64,000 nt of DNA from CAVQFB01 sp963711675 (lineage in GTDB: Bacteria; Acidobacteriota; Terriglobia; Terriglobales; Acidobacteriaceae), in assembly GCA_963711675.1 (NCBI GenBank), contig CAVQFB010000013.1, positions 124,001 through 188,000 on the forward strand, in the 5' to 3' direction. The stretch's first letter is position 1. Every line of letters starts with the position of its first letter. Below are positions 42,727 through 52,370 of this stretch, piece after piece. The notes beneath the pieces are model-generated. The model was not told where the DNA came from, made no database searches, and saw only the letters and a program-made list of their open reading frames with translations. Position numbers and translations under genes: made by a program.

Positions 42727-45252
42727 TTGAAATCGTCTCAACTCAAGGGCCTCTGGTTGCTGGCCGTGTTCTTCTCGCTTGTCGCAGGTCCTGTGGCGTG
42801 GCCGCAAACTGCTCCAGCGAGTTCGACTTCTGGCGGTTCCACGGATCCCGGCTCAACCAAGAAGCTGGAGAGTGGCACGGACAAACTCGACTCCGCCGAC
42901 AGCTCCGACTTGCAACCCGGCGACGATCCTGAGAATCGGCTGTTTAAACCGTTCGCTTCTCACCTCGTGCAGGATCAGAAAGCATTCTGGACAAGCCCAG
43001 CACATCTCACGATGAAGGACTTCAAATGGATTGCGCCCTTCGCCGGCATCACAGCAGGATTCATCGCGAGCGACAGTTGGTTCGCGAAACAGGTTCCTGA
43101 CAAACCTAGTCAGCTCAAACGCAGCCAGGATATTTCCAACTACGCCGTCTATTCCATGATAGGGGCCGCGGGCGGATCGTACTTCTTGGGGCATTTCACC
43201 AACAACGACCATTTGAGAGAAGCGGGCTTTCTGAGCGGTGAAGCCGCGGTAGATGGAACCGTAGTGGCGTACGCGTTGAAGTTCGCTACGCAACGCCCGC
43301 GGCCGCTGGAAGACAACCACAATGGAGATTTCTTCCACGGAGGCATGTCCATGCCCTCCGAGCATGCCGCGGTCGCCTGGTCCGTAGCCAGCGTATGGGC
43401 TCATGAGTATCCCGGCCCCCTCAGTCAGCTCGCAGCTTATGGTCTCGCGTCTGCCATCACGATCACTCGCGTCACCGGAAAGCAACACTTCCCTTCCGAT
43501 GTTGTCATTGGCAGCGCGCTCGGCTGGTACTTCGGACGCCGGGTCTATCGCTCCCACCACGACCCGGAGCTCGGAGGTGCCGCATTCGGCAACTTCTACG
43601 AGGAGAAAAACGAAGATCACGCCCGCAATCCGGACTATATGTCGTCCCCGTACATTCCCATGGACAGCTGGATCTATCCGTCTCTCGATCGCTTGATTGC
43701 CCTGGGCTACATTCGAGGTGGGTTCCTGGGAATTCGTCCCTGGACGCGCATGGCGTGCGCACGGCTCGTGGAAGAGGCGGCAGATCAGCTCTCCAATGAT
43801 GACTCCCCTGAAGAAGCCGCCCAAATCTATCGCACGCTGGCCCGCGAATTTGCGGACGAAATTGCACGTCTGGACGGAGTTCGTAACCTCGGAGCCAAAG
43901 TCGAATCCGTCTATACCCGCTTCACCAATATCTCAGGGCAGCCTCTCCGCGACGGTTACCACTTTGGGCAGACCATCAGCAACGACTTCGGACGGCCATT
44001 CGGCGAAGGGGCGAATACCATCACAGGAACCTCCGCAACCGCAGTGGTCGGGCCCTTGTCATTTTACGTTCGCGGCGAGTACCAGCATGCTCCGTCGGTC
44101 GCGCCCCTTTCTTCATCGACGCTCCAAGCTATGTCATCCGCCGACTTCCTCCCGGCCTTCGGTCCCACCTTTCCCCCGCCGCCGGGCTACGGGCCTAATA
44201 CCGGCTCCTTTGACCGTTGGCGCTTGCTCGAAGGCAGCGTCAATCTGACCTTAAGCAATGTGCAATTCTCCTTTGGAAAGCAGGAAGCATGGCTGGGCCC
44301 GGGCAGCTCCGGACCGCTTCTGTTCAGCGACAACGCTGAGCCAATCACCATGCTGCGAGTCGACAGCACCACCCCCTTTCACTTCCCTTTGCTGTCGCGA
44401 CTTCTCGGCCCGGCTCGAACGGAATTCTTTATCGGCCAATTGTCTGGCGCTCAGTTCGTGTATCAGCCCCCGACCTTGTACGGTCCGGGAAAGATCAACC
44501 CACAGCCCTTCATCCACGGAAATAAAATCAGCTTCAAACCGACCCAGAACCTGGAGTTTGGCATTGGCGTGACCGCGCTTTTTGGCGGTCCAGGACTGCC
44601 CTTCACATTCCACAACTTCATTCGATCGTTCTATTCGCACAAGGCCAATCTCGCTCAGAACCCGGGCAAACGTTTTTCCGCTGCCGATGTCAGCTACCGC
44701 ATTCCCGGCCTTCGCAACTGGCTGACCGGCTATCTGGACAGTCTGGTTACCGACGAATACTCCCCCATCGGCTCCAGCCGCGCTTCGATCAACCCCGGGT
44801 TGTACATGCCCAAATTTCCCGGGATCCCGAAGCTCGAAATCCGCGCGGAAGGTTTGAAGACCGCCCATCCCGACGCCGGCCTATGTTGCGTACCGGGTTA
44901 TACCTACTTCGATACAAGATACGTATCGGGCTATACCAACGACGGATACTTGCTGGCAAGCTGGATTGGACGCGCTGGATGGGGTGGCCAGTCATGGGCC
45001 ACTTACAACTTTTCGCCGCGCACGACGGTGCAGTTGAGTTATCGTAACCAACACGTTGATCGCGAGTTCATGGGTGGGGGGAACTTGAGCGACTTCACCG
45101 CGAAGACCAACATCACGTTGCGCGACGAATTGACCTTCTCGGGAATGTTGCAGTACGAACACTGGTATTTTCCGGCCATTGGCCCTGCCAGCCAGTCGAA
45201 TTTCACAGCGTCGCTCCAAGTGACATATTGGCCCAAACGGCGATTGCACTAG
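42727..45252 (+). CDS. PAP2 phosphatase-Wzi capsule-assembly fusion protein
   Basis: An 841-residue exported fusion. After a signal peptide comes a PAP2 domain with all three motifs: KFATQRPRP (Lys185, Arg192-Pro193), PSEH (210-213), and TRVTGKQHFPSD (Arg248, His254, Asp258). PAP2 enzymes remove phosphate from lipids such as undecaprenyl pyrophosphate. The remainder (about 300-841) is a Wzi-type outer-membrane beta-barrel (NPDYMSSPYIPMDSWIYPSLDRLIALGYI; repeated strand blocks; KPTQNLEFGIGV; final LQVTYWPKR). Wzi anchors polysaccharide on the cell surface. The start is a TTG 15 bp after the exporter gene. The pairing places lipid-phosphate removal and polymer surface assembly in one molecule. 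Confidence 0.88.
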   Translation: MKSSQLKGLWLLAVFFSLVAGPVAWPQTAPASSTSGGSTDPGSTKKLESGTDKLDSADSSDLQPGDDPENRLFKPFASHLVQDQKAFWTSPAHLTMKDFKWIAPFAGITAGFIASDSWFAKQVPDKPSQLKRSQDISNYAVYSMIGAAGGSYFLGHFTNNDHLREAGFLSGEAAVDGTVVAYALKFATQRPRPLEDNHNGDFFHGGMSMPSEHAAVAWSVASVWAHEYPGPLSQLAAYGLASAITITRVTGKQHFPSDVVIGSALGWYFGRRVYRSHHDPELGGAAFGNFYEEKNEDHARNPDYMSSPYIPMDSWIYPSLDRLIALGYIRGGFLGIRPWTRMACARLVEEAADQLSNDDSPEEAAQIYRTLAREFADEIARLDGVRNLGAKVESVYTRFTNISGQPLRDGYHFGQTISNDFGRPFGEGANTITGTSATAVVGPLSFYVRGEYQHAPSVAPLSSSTLQAMSSADFLPAFGPTFPPPPGYGPNTGSFDRWRLLEGSVNLTLSNVQFSFGKQEAWLGPGSSGPLLFSDNAEPITMLRVDSTTPFHFPLLSRLLGPARTEFFIGQLSGAQFVYQPPTLYGPGKINPQPFIHGNKISFKPTQNLEFGIGVTALFGGPGLPFTFHNFIRSFYSHKANLAQNPGKRFSAADVSYRIPGLRNWLTGYLDSLVTDEYSPIGSSRASINPGLYMPKFPGIPKLEIRAEGLKTAHPDAGLCCVPGYTYFDTRYVSGYTNDGYLLASWIGRAGWGGQSWATYNFSPRTTVQLSYRNQHVDREFMGGGNLSDFTAKTNITLRDELTFSGMLQYEHWYFPAIGPASQSNFTASLQVTYWPKRRLH

Positions 45253-45258
45253 ACAGAC

Positions 45259-45951
45259 ATGACTCCCTCCACCCTATCCTCGAAATCAGTTGCACCACCC
45301 CCAGCCAGCGCTCGGGAGATGGCGGTTGAGCATTGGAACAAGACTCCCCTGTTCCTCGAAGAGGACCAGCGCTATTCCACATATCCGTGGCTCTACGAAG
45401 TGGCCGAGTTCCGTCATCATGCAGGCGAGCGGGTTCTCGAAGTCGGATGTGGCACGGGCTCTGATCTGCTTCAGTTCGCCAAGCATGGCGCCTCGGCCTT
45501 CGGGATCGACGTCACTCCGCAACACGTGAAGCTCGCCCGCCAGCGCTTGAACGGGGCAGGCCAGGTGACTTTCGGTGACGCCACTTCCATCCCTTTTGCG
45601 TCGAATTCCTTTGACTATGTGTATTCACACGGAGTCATCCATCACATCGATCAACCCCGGCGTGTAGTGCAGGAAATTCTTCGCGTGCTGCGTCCCGGCG
45701 GACGCTTCAATATTCACGTGTACTCGCTGTACTCCTATTTCACACTTTGGAGTATTTTGCGGCGAGGCCCGGATTGGAAGCGCTGGATTGAGAACAGCCG
45801 CGATCCTGTTCATATCGATCTGTACACCGCCCGTCAACTGCGGCGGTTGTTTGCGCCGATCAAAATCGAGACCAGGAAATATCATTCCAAGGTGTTATTC
45901 GAACCCTGGCTTGGATGGTATTTGGTCGCCACGGGCACGAAACCAGCATGA
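45259..45951 (+). CDS. class I SAM-dependent methyltransferase
   Basis: A 230-residue methyltransferase. Motif I is VLEVGCGTGSDLLQFAKHGASAFGIDVTPQHVKLARQRL, motif II is VTFGDATSIPFASNSFDYVYSHGVIHHIDQPRRVVQEILRVLRPGGRFNIHVY. It could methylate a sugar of the polymer (inference from its place in the cluster, 6 bp after the export fusion). Its stop overlaps the next start by ATGA. Confidence 0.85.
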   Translation: MTPSTLSSKSVAPPPASAREMAVEHWNKTPLFLEEDQRYSTYPWLYEVAEFRHHAGERVLEVGCGTGSDLLQFAKHGASAFGIDVTPQHVKLARQRLNGAGQVTFGDATSIPFASNSFDYVYSHGVIHHIDQPRRVVQEILRVLRPGGRFNIHVYSLYSYFTLWSILRRGPDWKRWIENSRDPVHIDLYTARQLRRLFAPIKIETRKYHSKVLFEPWLGWYLVATGTKPA

Positions 45952-47492
45952 TCGGCCGCGGCCGCGAAGGAACCGCTTTGCGCGATCGAGGCGCATTCGC
46001 TATGTGCGATTGGAGACATCGAACTGCGCGGACGACGCTCTTAGCGAGGGCGCCTTGGCAGTCGCCAACATCTCCTTCAGGTGGGCTCTCTGCCCTGCTA
46101 TGGATCTCGGCGCGTGTAACCGTTTTCTCAGTGCTGTTGATCGCGGCCTCGGCGCACGCCCAAGCTACTTCCCCGGCACCGGCGCCTCAGGTTCCTGCCC
46201 CTGCAGATGGTTCACAGCTCGTCTGCAACGTTCCGCTTTTGTTGGGTACTCCCGGTACTCGTACTCTCTCGACAGAACGTCCGCCGAGCCACATCAACGT
46301 CATGTCGACCCGGTATTGGGACTTCACCTACACCGTTGCGGGCTACCAGCAGACGCATGTACCGCTCATCGCGCTCGAGGGGCGGGCGTTCGGACCGTCC
46401 GGGGGCCTGGATGACATAGGCGGCTTTTACTTTATCCCTAGCCTTGCGTGGCTGCTAAAACTATCCGTGGCACAGGCGATCGATCTGTTCTACGGCGGCG
46501 CGCTGATATTCGCCTTGGTCGCTGCAGTTTGGGGGTTTTTCTTGCTGTTCCAGGCCTGGCCGCTGCGGCTACTTCTGATCCTGGGCATGCTCGTGTTAAG
46601 CGCGCTTGCGTACAAGGTTGGTGACGTTTACGTGTTTTCTTTCGTTGCTGCCGCTGTCGCCGTGCCTTGGGGGTTGGTGCTCTTGGGCTCTCGAGGAAGC
46701 GGAAGTTCTTCTTCCGGCGCAGGTCTTGTGATACTGGGCTTCGCCCTTGGATTGGCGAACGCCATCCGCAGTCACGCCGGCACGTCAGGGCTGATTTTCT
46801 TGCTGGGGCTCCTGTTCTTTTGGATGGTCGCGGGAGTGCGAAGAAAGTTTGTGCTCCTGCTGTGCTTGATAGCGGCGATGCTCGTCCCCAAGTTATTATT
46901 AGCCCGAGCCATCGCGCACCGTGATGCCTTTCTCGCGCCCCGCTGTCCCGCCTACACTCCGATCTCGGGGCAGCACCCCTTCTGGCATTCCGTTTACATC
47001 GGTCTCGGCTATCTGCAAAATGAGTTCGGCATTCGCTGGAACGACGCAGTATCCTACGACAAAGTACAGTCGATCGCCCCTGGAACTTCTTTTGGCTCGC
47101 CGGAATACGAGCGGATCTTGAGGCACGAAGTGTTGCTATTTGCCCGTCAACATCCCCTTTTCGTGATCATGACTCTGGCGTCAAAAATCGGCGTGCTCCT
47201 TTGTGCGCTTCTGTTGGCGGCTAACGCCGGTCTGCTGGCGGCGGTAAAATACCCGAAGCCTTGGTCTGTGGAACTGTCATTTTGGGCAGCGATCGCTTTC
47301 AGCTCTCTCTTCGGAGTACTGGTTATGCCGCTGCCCGCCTACTTGCTCGGCTTTGTTTCCTTTGCGGCTTTGTACGGAATGGTCAGCGCGGGCCTTGCGT
47401 GGGAGTCCCGCTCGGCAATCGCTTCGGGATCGAACCGCATCAAGTTGCCTAACTACCAGTCTGATTCTGCGGTTGCGGCGGTCGGGCGTTGA
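45948..47492 (+). CDS. polytopic membrane protein of unknown function
   Basis: A 514-residue protein with about ten membrane helices. After a basic N-terminus and one helix (LLWISARVTVFSVLLIAASAHAQ) is an extracytoplasmic stretch (LSTERPPSHINVMSTRYWDFTYTVAGYQQTHVPLIALEGRAFGPSG), then the main helix block (AIDLFYGGALIFALVAAVWGFFLLF, PLRLLLILGMLVLSALAYKVGDVYVFSFVAAAVAVPWGLVLL, TSGLIFLLGLLFFWMVAG). Its size and layout resemble GT-C type glycosyltransferases or polymerases, but I see no diagnostic motif. ATG 45948 overlaps the methyltransferase stop. Confidence 0.6.
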   Translation: MIGRGREGTALRDRGAFAMCDWRHRTARTTLLARAPWQSPTSPSGGLSALLWISARVTVFSVLLIAASAHAQATSPAPAPQVPAPADGSQLVCNVPLLLGTPGTRTLSTERPPSHINVMSTRYWDFTYTVAGYQQTHVPLIALEGRAFGPSGGLDDIGGFYFIPSLAWLLKLSVAQAIDLFYGGALIFALVAAVWGFFLLFQAWPLRLLLILGMLVLSALAYKVGDVYVFSFVAAAVAVPWGLVLLGSRGSGSSSSGAGLVILGFALGLANAIRSHAGTSGLIFLLGLLFFWMVAGVRRKFVLLLCLIAAMLVPKLLLARAIAHRDAFLAPRCPAYTPISGQHPFWHSVYIGLGYLQNEFGIRWNDAVSYDKVQSIAPGTSFGSPEYERILRHEVLLFARQHPLFVIMTLASKIGVLLCALLLAANAGLLAAVKYPKPWSVELSFWAAIAFSSLFGVLVMPLPAYLLGFVSFAALYGMVSAGLAWESRSAIASGSNRIKLPNYQSDSAVAAVGR

Positions 47493-47605
47493 TTTCACTA
47501 TGGTGACGAGCCGACCTGTGCCGGCGAACACGCGTCAGTCAGACTTTCTCGGTAGGGTTCTTTGCGACGGAAACCGGCCTGGGCCGAGTGATTTAGAGGT
47601 CACCC

Positions 47606-49024
47606 TTGAATCCTGAAGTGACGAACCATCAAATCGTCGAAAACGGCGAGCATAGTTCTGGGCCAACTTACACCCATGAAGAAGCCGCCGATTCTCCATT
47701 TCTAGCCAGCAAGGAATCCTCTTTCGGAGCCAACCTCCTGCCGCTGGTATGGCGGGAGCGTCGCTTTATTGCCAAAGCCTTCTTCTTTGGATTTGCGGCC
47801 GCCGCGATCGTGTCTCTGCTCATTACGCCAACCTACGAGGCCACCACGCGAATCATGCCACCCGAGAAGCAAGGAATGGGCGGCTTGGCGACAATGCTGG
47901 CGGCTGCTGGCAATGAAGACAAGGCTGGCTCCGTGGTAGGTAGCATCGTGTCGGATGCCATGGGCTTCAAAAGTTCAGGTGCGCTTTACGTCGGTGTTCT
48001 TCACAGCAGCACCATTCAGGATCGTTTGATCGACAAGTTCGATCTTCGCAAGGTTTACAAGGTTCGCTACCTGAGGGATGCGGAAGCGCGTTTGGCAGGT
48101 AATACGGACGTTAATGAAGACCGCAAAAGCGGGATCATCAATGTGACCGTCACCGACACTTCCCCGAAACGTGCAGCACAACTCTCCGGGGCATACATCG
48201 AGAGCCTGAATCAGTTGATGACAGACCTGAATACCTCTTCGGCGCACCGCGAACGGGTTTTCCTCGAAGACCGGCTGAAAATGGTGAAGGTCGAGCTGGA
48301 TTCAGACTCAAAAGCCCTGAGTGACTTTTCCAGTAAGAACCTCACTCTGGACGTCAAGGAACAAGGCAAAGCCATGCTCGAAGGGGCGGCCACCCTGGAG
48401 GGCCAGCTGATCGCCGCCGAGTCTCAGCTCAGCGGTCTGGAGCAGATTTATACCCCAAACAACATCCGAGTACGTTCCTTGCAGGCTCGGGTTGCTGTGT
48501 TGAAGCAAAAGCTGTCGCAACTGCGAGGGAGCGACGCTCCCGCGGAAGACACCAATGGCACAAAGGGCGACGACTTTGGGATCTCGATTGCCAAACTCCC
48601 TTCCCTCGGTGTCAGCTATTTCGATCTCTATCGCCAGGTCAAAATTCAGGAGATTGTTTACGAAACGCTGACCAAGCAGTACGAACTCGCCAAGGTCGAG
48701 GAGGCGAAGGAACTTCCCAGCATCAAAGTGTTGGATCCGGCTATGGTTCCAGAATACAAATCGAGTCCGAAACGGACGTTGATCACCATTGTCGGGGCCA
48801 TGCTCGCCACCCTGCTGGCTGTGGTCTATGTCATCGCCTCGGCAAGGGTCAACCGGATCAAGGCATCGCATCCTCTCAGTCTCTTCGGACTGGAAGTGCG
48901 CGAAGGCGTCGGCGAGGACTTGAAACTCCTTGCAGATCGCATACCTCGGCCGATCCTACAGGCTGCCTCACAACTGCGGGCAAGCGTCTCACGCCTCGTA
49001 TCCAAATCCAAAAGCTCGGACTAA
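47606..49024 (+). CDS. Wzz/GNVR-type chain-length determinant (polysaccharide co-polymerase)
   Basis: A 472-residue inner-membrane protein with the polysaccharide co-polymerase layout: a cytoplasmic start, membrane helix 1 (FIAKAFFFGFAAAAIVSLLITP), a Wzz domain (YEATTRIMPPEKQ), a long coiled-coil-like periplasmic stretch (RVFLEDRLKMVKVELDSDSKALSDF through QARVAVLKQKLSQLRGSD), the GNVR-like block (YETLTKQYELAKVEEAKELPSIKVLDPAMVPEYKSSPKR) and helix 2 (TLITIVGAMLATLLAVVYVIA). There is no kinase domain, so no Wzc tyrosine kinase activity. It should set polymer length. The start is a TTG behind AGAGGT. Confidence 0.88.
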   Translation: MNPEVTNHQIVENGEHSSGPTYTHEEAADSPFLASKESSFGANLLPLVWRERRFIAKAFFFGFAAAAIVSLLITPTYEATTRIMPPEKQGMGGLATMLAAAGNEDKAGSVVGSIVSDAMGFKSSGALYVGVLHSSTIQDRLIDKFDLRKVYKVRYLRDAEARLAGNTDVNEDRKSGIINVTVTDTSPKRAAQLSGAYIESLNQLMTDLNTSSAHRERVFLEDRLKMVKVELDSDSKALSDFSSKNLTLDVKEQGKAMLEGAATLEGQLIAAESQLSGLEQIYTPNNIRVRSLQARVAVLKQKLSQLRGSDAPAEDTNGTKGDDFGISIAKLPSLGVSYFDLYRQVKIQEIVYETLTKQYELAKVEEAKELPSIKVLDPAMVPEYKSSPKRTLITIVGAMLATLLAVVYVIASARVNRIKASHPLSLFGLEVREGVGEDLKLLADRIPRPILQAASQLRASVSRLVSKSKSSD

Positions 49025-49055
49025 GAACTCTCACCTCCATCTTCAACGCTTCTTG

Positions 49056-50534
49056 ATGCCGCCGACCAAGACGATTCCGATCGGTATCCCAATCCGCCCT
49101 CCTGCTTCACGTGACGTCGCACTTTGGGGAATTATCGCCACTGAGGTTCTGCTTCTTTGCGTCCCTCCGCTCATTTGGGGATACTCCGCACTGGCCCTGG
49201 GTGCACTGGTTGCAGTTGGCTACCTTCTGGTTTGCGTGCTACAGGGCCAAGGTGAAAACATTATCCTGCTTTGGTTTCTGATCTATCCGCTGGGTGCTTA
49301 CTATCTGTCTTACCCCAGGGGTGGAGGCGCCATTATCACCCTTGATCGGATCATCATGGGCCTTCTGCCCGTGTGTGTATTTTTCTCCAGCCGGCAAGTG
49401 TCTGCTCCGATCCTGCCCGAACTACGGAAGGCGGGGTGGTGGTGGTTCATGTTTGTGGTTGTGGCCGCGATCACCATTCCTCGCGTCACAATTCCTCTGC
49501 ACTCCCTAACAACTCTGGTGGACGCATTCGCGCTGCCCCTGGTTCTGGGCTGGTTCGTGTTATTTCATGTTGACGTCCACAAGAGCCTGAAGGCATTCCA
49601 CATCACTGCCTGTATCCTCGCCCTCTATCTGGCCGCAATAGGCGGGGCGGAGGTCATGCTGCAGAAAGATCTTCTAGCCCAGCCCGACGCGACGATTCTG
49701 CTCGCCGGCGATTACATGGAGAGAGCAAATGCCACCGGACTTCTGGTTCGCCCCAACGGCCCCTTCGCGACGACAAACTCTTACGCCCTCGTGGGCATGA
49801 CCCTCTTCTTTTTCCTGCTATTTCTTAAGCACGTTATAGGTCCGATGCCACAATGGCGAATACTCCTCCATCGTCTGGGGGTCGCCGCGGCCCTGGCGAC
49901 CACTCTGATGCCATTGTTCCGCTCGGTGATGACCTCGCTGGTTGTGATTCTGCTCGTGGACGCCGCCTACCAGCAGGGCCGACGCCGCTCTCTCCGCCTT
50001 GCAGCGGTGGCCAGTTTCGGCTTGTTCTTTCTGCTGGTTCGCATCGCGCTGCCCACCGTTTTCGAAGAACGCTCTAACCCTGTGAACTTCTATGGAAGAG
50101 TCGCCGAGCAAATACAATCCCTGAAAATCTTTGCGGATCACCCCATTAACGGCGTCGGTTTGGGGAACTTCGGTGTGGCAGCTTCATCGAGTGACCGTTA
50201 CTCAGCATCTTTTGGAGATACAGAATCCGTCGATACTCCTCATAACAACTTCGCGGAAGTATTAGTAGAAACCGGACTCCTCGGATTTCTGCCTTATATG
50301 GCGGCACAGATCTATTTGCTGTTGGCTTTCTTGAAAATCCGCAGACAAAACACAGATGCTGCAAAACTTGTCTGGAGGTTCTTCCTGTTTCTGTTCCTGG
50401 GATACTCTATCAATGGGCTCTCCTTGGCCAGCGGCTTTTACGCCGACTTGAATCTCCCTTTTGTGTTGGTCCTGATGATTCTCTGCAAATACGGGACCCA
50501 GCCCTTGCCGATCCCTCAGCCGAGCGTGACTTAA
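49056..50534 (+). CDS. O-antigen ligase / polymerase-like protein (Wzy_C)
   Basis: A 492-residue protein with 11-12 membrane helices. Its large periplasmic loop region holds SADHPINGVGLGNFGVAASS-type sequence followed by DTPHNNFAEVLVETGLLGFLPYM, the conserved His block of the Wzy_C family. In this locus it is more likely to polymerise repeat units than to ligate O-antigen (inference). ATG 49056 is chosen; an upstream start would overlap the previous gene. Confidence 0.82.
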   Translation: MPPTKTIPIGIPIRPPASRDVALWGIIATEVLLLCVPPLIWGYSALALGALVAVGYLLVCVLQGQGENIILLWFLIYPLGAYYLSYPRGGGAIITLDRIIMGLLPVCVFFSSRQVSAPILPELRKAGWWWFMFVVVAAITIPRVTIPLHSLTTLVDAFALPLVLGWFVLFHVDVHKSLKAFHITACILALYLAAIGGAEVMLQKDLLAQPDATILLAGDYMERANATGLLVRPNGPFATTNSYALVGMTLFFFLLFLKHVIGPMPQWRILLHRLGVAAALATTLMPLFRSVMTSLVVILLVDAAYQQGRRRSLRLAAVASFGLFFLLVRIALPTVFEERSNPVNFYGRVAEQIQSLKIFADHPINGVGLGNFGVAASSSDRYSASFGDTESVDTPHNNFAEVLVETGLLGFLPYMAAQIYLLLAFLKIRRQNTDAAKLVWRFFLFLFLGYSINGLSLASGFYADLNLPFVLVLMILCKYGTQPLPIPQPSVT

Positions 50535-50536
50535 AC

Positions 50537-52327
50537 TTGCCAATACCCACGCTGCGCACGAATCCGACTTCCAAACTTGTTCACCTGCACGTTTGGACGG
50601 GGAACGAAGCCGAAGCCAGGGCTATCGTGACGGAGCACTATCCCGGATGCATCGTCGAATCCGTCTCGCACCGGCACATGCGCGAAGCCGGATTGCGCGG
50701 GCAGATACGCGCCTTGCGGTCTTTGCGTGGCGAGGCGTTAGTCTTCTACGCCCACGCGCCAGATGATTTGCGGCAGCGAGAACTGCTGTCGTGGACCGGT
50801 CTGGTACACCGCTGCCGCGAGACCGTCTTCGCGGACAGCAGCGGGAGATTGGAGCGCTTGCGGCGCTGGCACTGGCTCTGGTTGTGGCCGCGTCTGGCCG
50901 GGGCGATGATTGCGGATCTATTTACCCTGGGAACCTCTGCCGTTGTGCTTGCAAGGCTCCGCTTTCGCGCTCGTTCTCATCGCACCCTGGTATCCCAAGG
51001 CGCCGGCGCAGCCTTGGACCTGGCCTATCTTGGCGTACCACCGTTGCAGACTGTCAGCCCTGGCGGCGCTCTGAGCCATATGTGCGGCGTACTCCAGGGG
51101 TTGGCCCAGAGTGACGTCCATTGCAAGGTGTTTTCTTCTTACACGATCCCTGCAGTCGGCTTCCCACAACAAAGAATCGCTCCGCGTAAGCGTCCCCATC
51201 TGTTCTGGGAGACCGTGGTCATGGGACACAACATCCGCTTTGCAAGGCAGGTCCGGACACTGCTGAAATCCACGCGGCCTCGTGTCCTTTACCAGCGCCA
51301 CGGAAGATTTCTCTATGCGGGGGCTTTGCTCTCGCAATGGCTTTCGCTGCCACTCGTGCTCGAGTACAACGGATCGGAAGCTTGGGTCGCCCAGCACTGG
51401 GACCCCAGTCGCTTTGGTTGGTGGCTCCGGCTCTGCGAGCAGGTATCGCTGTCCCAAGCCTCCCTTATCGTTACTGTCTCTCAAGCGCTGCGGGACGAGT
51501 TACTCGAATCCGGAGTCTCTGCGGAGCGCATTCTCGTCAATCCCAATGCCGTGGATCCTGAGTTCTTTCACCCCGATTGTGGTCGCACAGAGATACGCAA
51601 GCAAATCAACATCGGCGATGACGAGGTCGTCGTAGGCCTCTTGAGCACCTTTAGTTACTTTCACGGGCCCTTGGTGTTTTCTCAGGCCGTACAGCGATTG
51701 CTGACGGACTTTCCCAAAGACATCCGTTTACGTTTTCTCTTGATTGGGGACGGACTTCTTCTTCCGGAAGTAAAGAAGGCGCTCGAAGGATATGTGTCCA
51801 CTGGACAGGTAATCTTCCTTGGTCTGGTTGGTCAGCAGCAGGTGCGCTCCTATCTGGACGCTTGCGACATTTTGGTCTCGCCACACGTACCCATGCCGGA
51901 TGGCCGCCCTTTTATAGGTTCTCCTACCAAGCTGTTCGAGTACATGGCCATGGGCAAAGCAATTGTCGCCAGCAATTTGGACCAGTTGTCGGAAGTACTG
52001 GAGCATGGCCGGACTGCGTGTCTCGTGGAGCCGGGCAACACCCAGGAATTGGCCGCCGCGATCCATCGCGTGGCTTCCGATCCTGTGCTACGCCAACGCT
52101 TGGGACAGCAGGCGCGCAAGGTGGTGGTTGAAAGACACACGTGGAAACAGAATGGGGCGCGAATTCTAGAGGCTCTGACTCGTCACGGTGTCCTCGATCA
52201 GACGAGCACAGCTGGGCTTGGGCACGTGGTCGTCAATTCAGCGACATCGGACTCCGGTTCTGTCCCTGGACCTTCGCCAGCGCAACACCCAATCACAGGT
52301 GTTCCGTCGGCCGGCGTACGGCCCTGA
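50537..52327 (+). CDS. family 4-type glycosyltransferase with long N-terminal extension
   Basis: A 596-residue protein. Its C-terminal ~400 residues are a GT-B enzyme: LVLEYNGSEAWVAQHWDP, ASLIVTVSQALRDELLESGVSAERILVNPNAVDPEFF, then SPTKLFEYMAMGKAIVASNLDQLSEVLEHGRTACLVEPGNTQELAAAI with the E-x7-E-like donor-binding block. The first ~180 residues (KLVHLHVWTGNEAEARAIVTEHYPG ... YAHAPDDLRQRELL) form another Rossmann-like unit and are longer than usual for the family. The start is a TTG 2 bp after the ligase-type gene. It probably adds one sugar of the repeat unit. Confidence 0.85.
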   Translation: MPIPTLRTNPTSKLVHLHVWTGNEAEARAIVTEHYPGCIVESVSHRHMREAGLRGQIRALRSLRGEALVFYAHAPDDLRQRELLSWTGLVHRCRETVFADSSGRLERLRRWHWLWLWPRLAGAMIADLFTLGTSAVVLARLRFRARSHRTLVSQGAGAALDLAYLGVPPLQTVSPGGALSHMCGVLQGLAQSDVHCKVFSSYTIPAVGFPQQRIAPRKRPHLFWETVVMGHNIRFARQVRTLLKSTRPRVLYQRHGRFLYAGALLSQWLSLPLVLEYNGSEAWVAQHWDPSRFGWWLRLCEQVSLSQASLIVTVSQALRDELLESGVSAERILVNPNAVDPEFFHPDCGRTEIRKQINIGDDEVVVGLLSTFSYFHGPLVFSQAVQRLLTDFPKDIRLRFLLIGDGLLLPEVKKALEGYVSTGQVIFLGLVGQQQVRSYLDACDILVSPHVPMPDGRPFIGSPTKLFEYMAMGKAIVASNLDQLSEVLEHGRTACLVEPGNTQELAAAIHRVASDPVLRQRLGQQARKVVVERHTWKQNGARILEALTRHGVLDQTSTAGLGHVVVNSATSDSGSVPGPSPAQHPITGVPSAGVRP

Positions 52328-52370
52328 GATTGTGCCAGTGGTTCGGATAAGCGCATCAGGCAACTATTCC

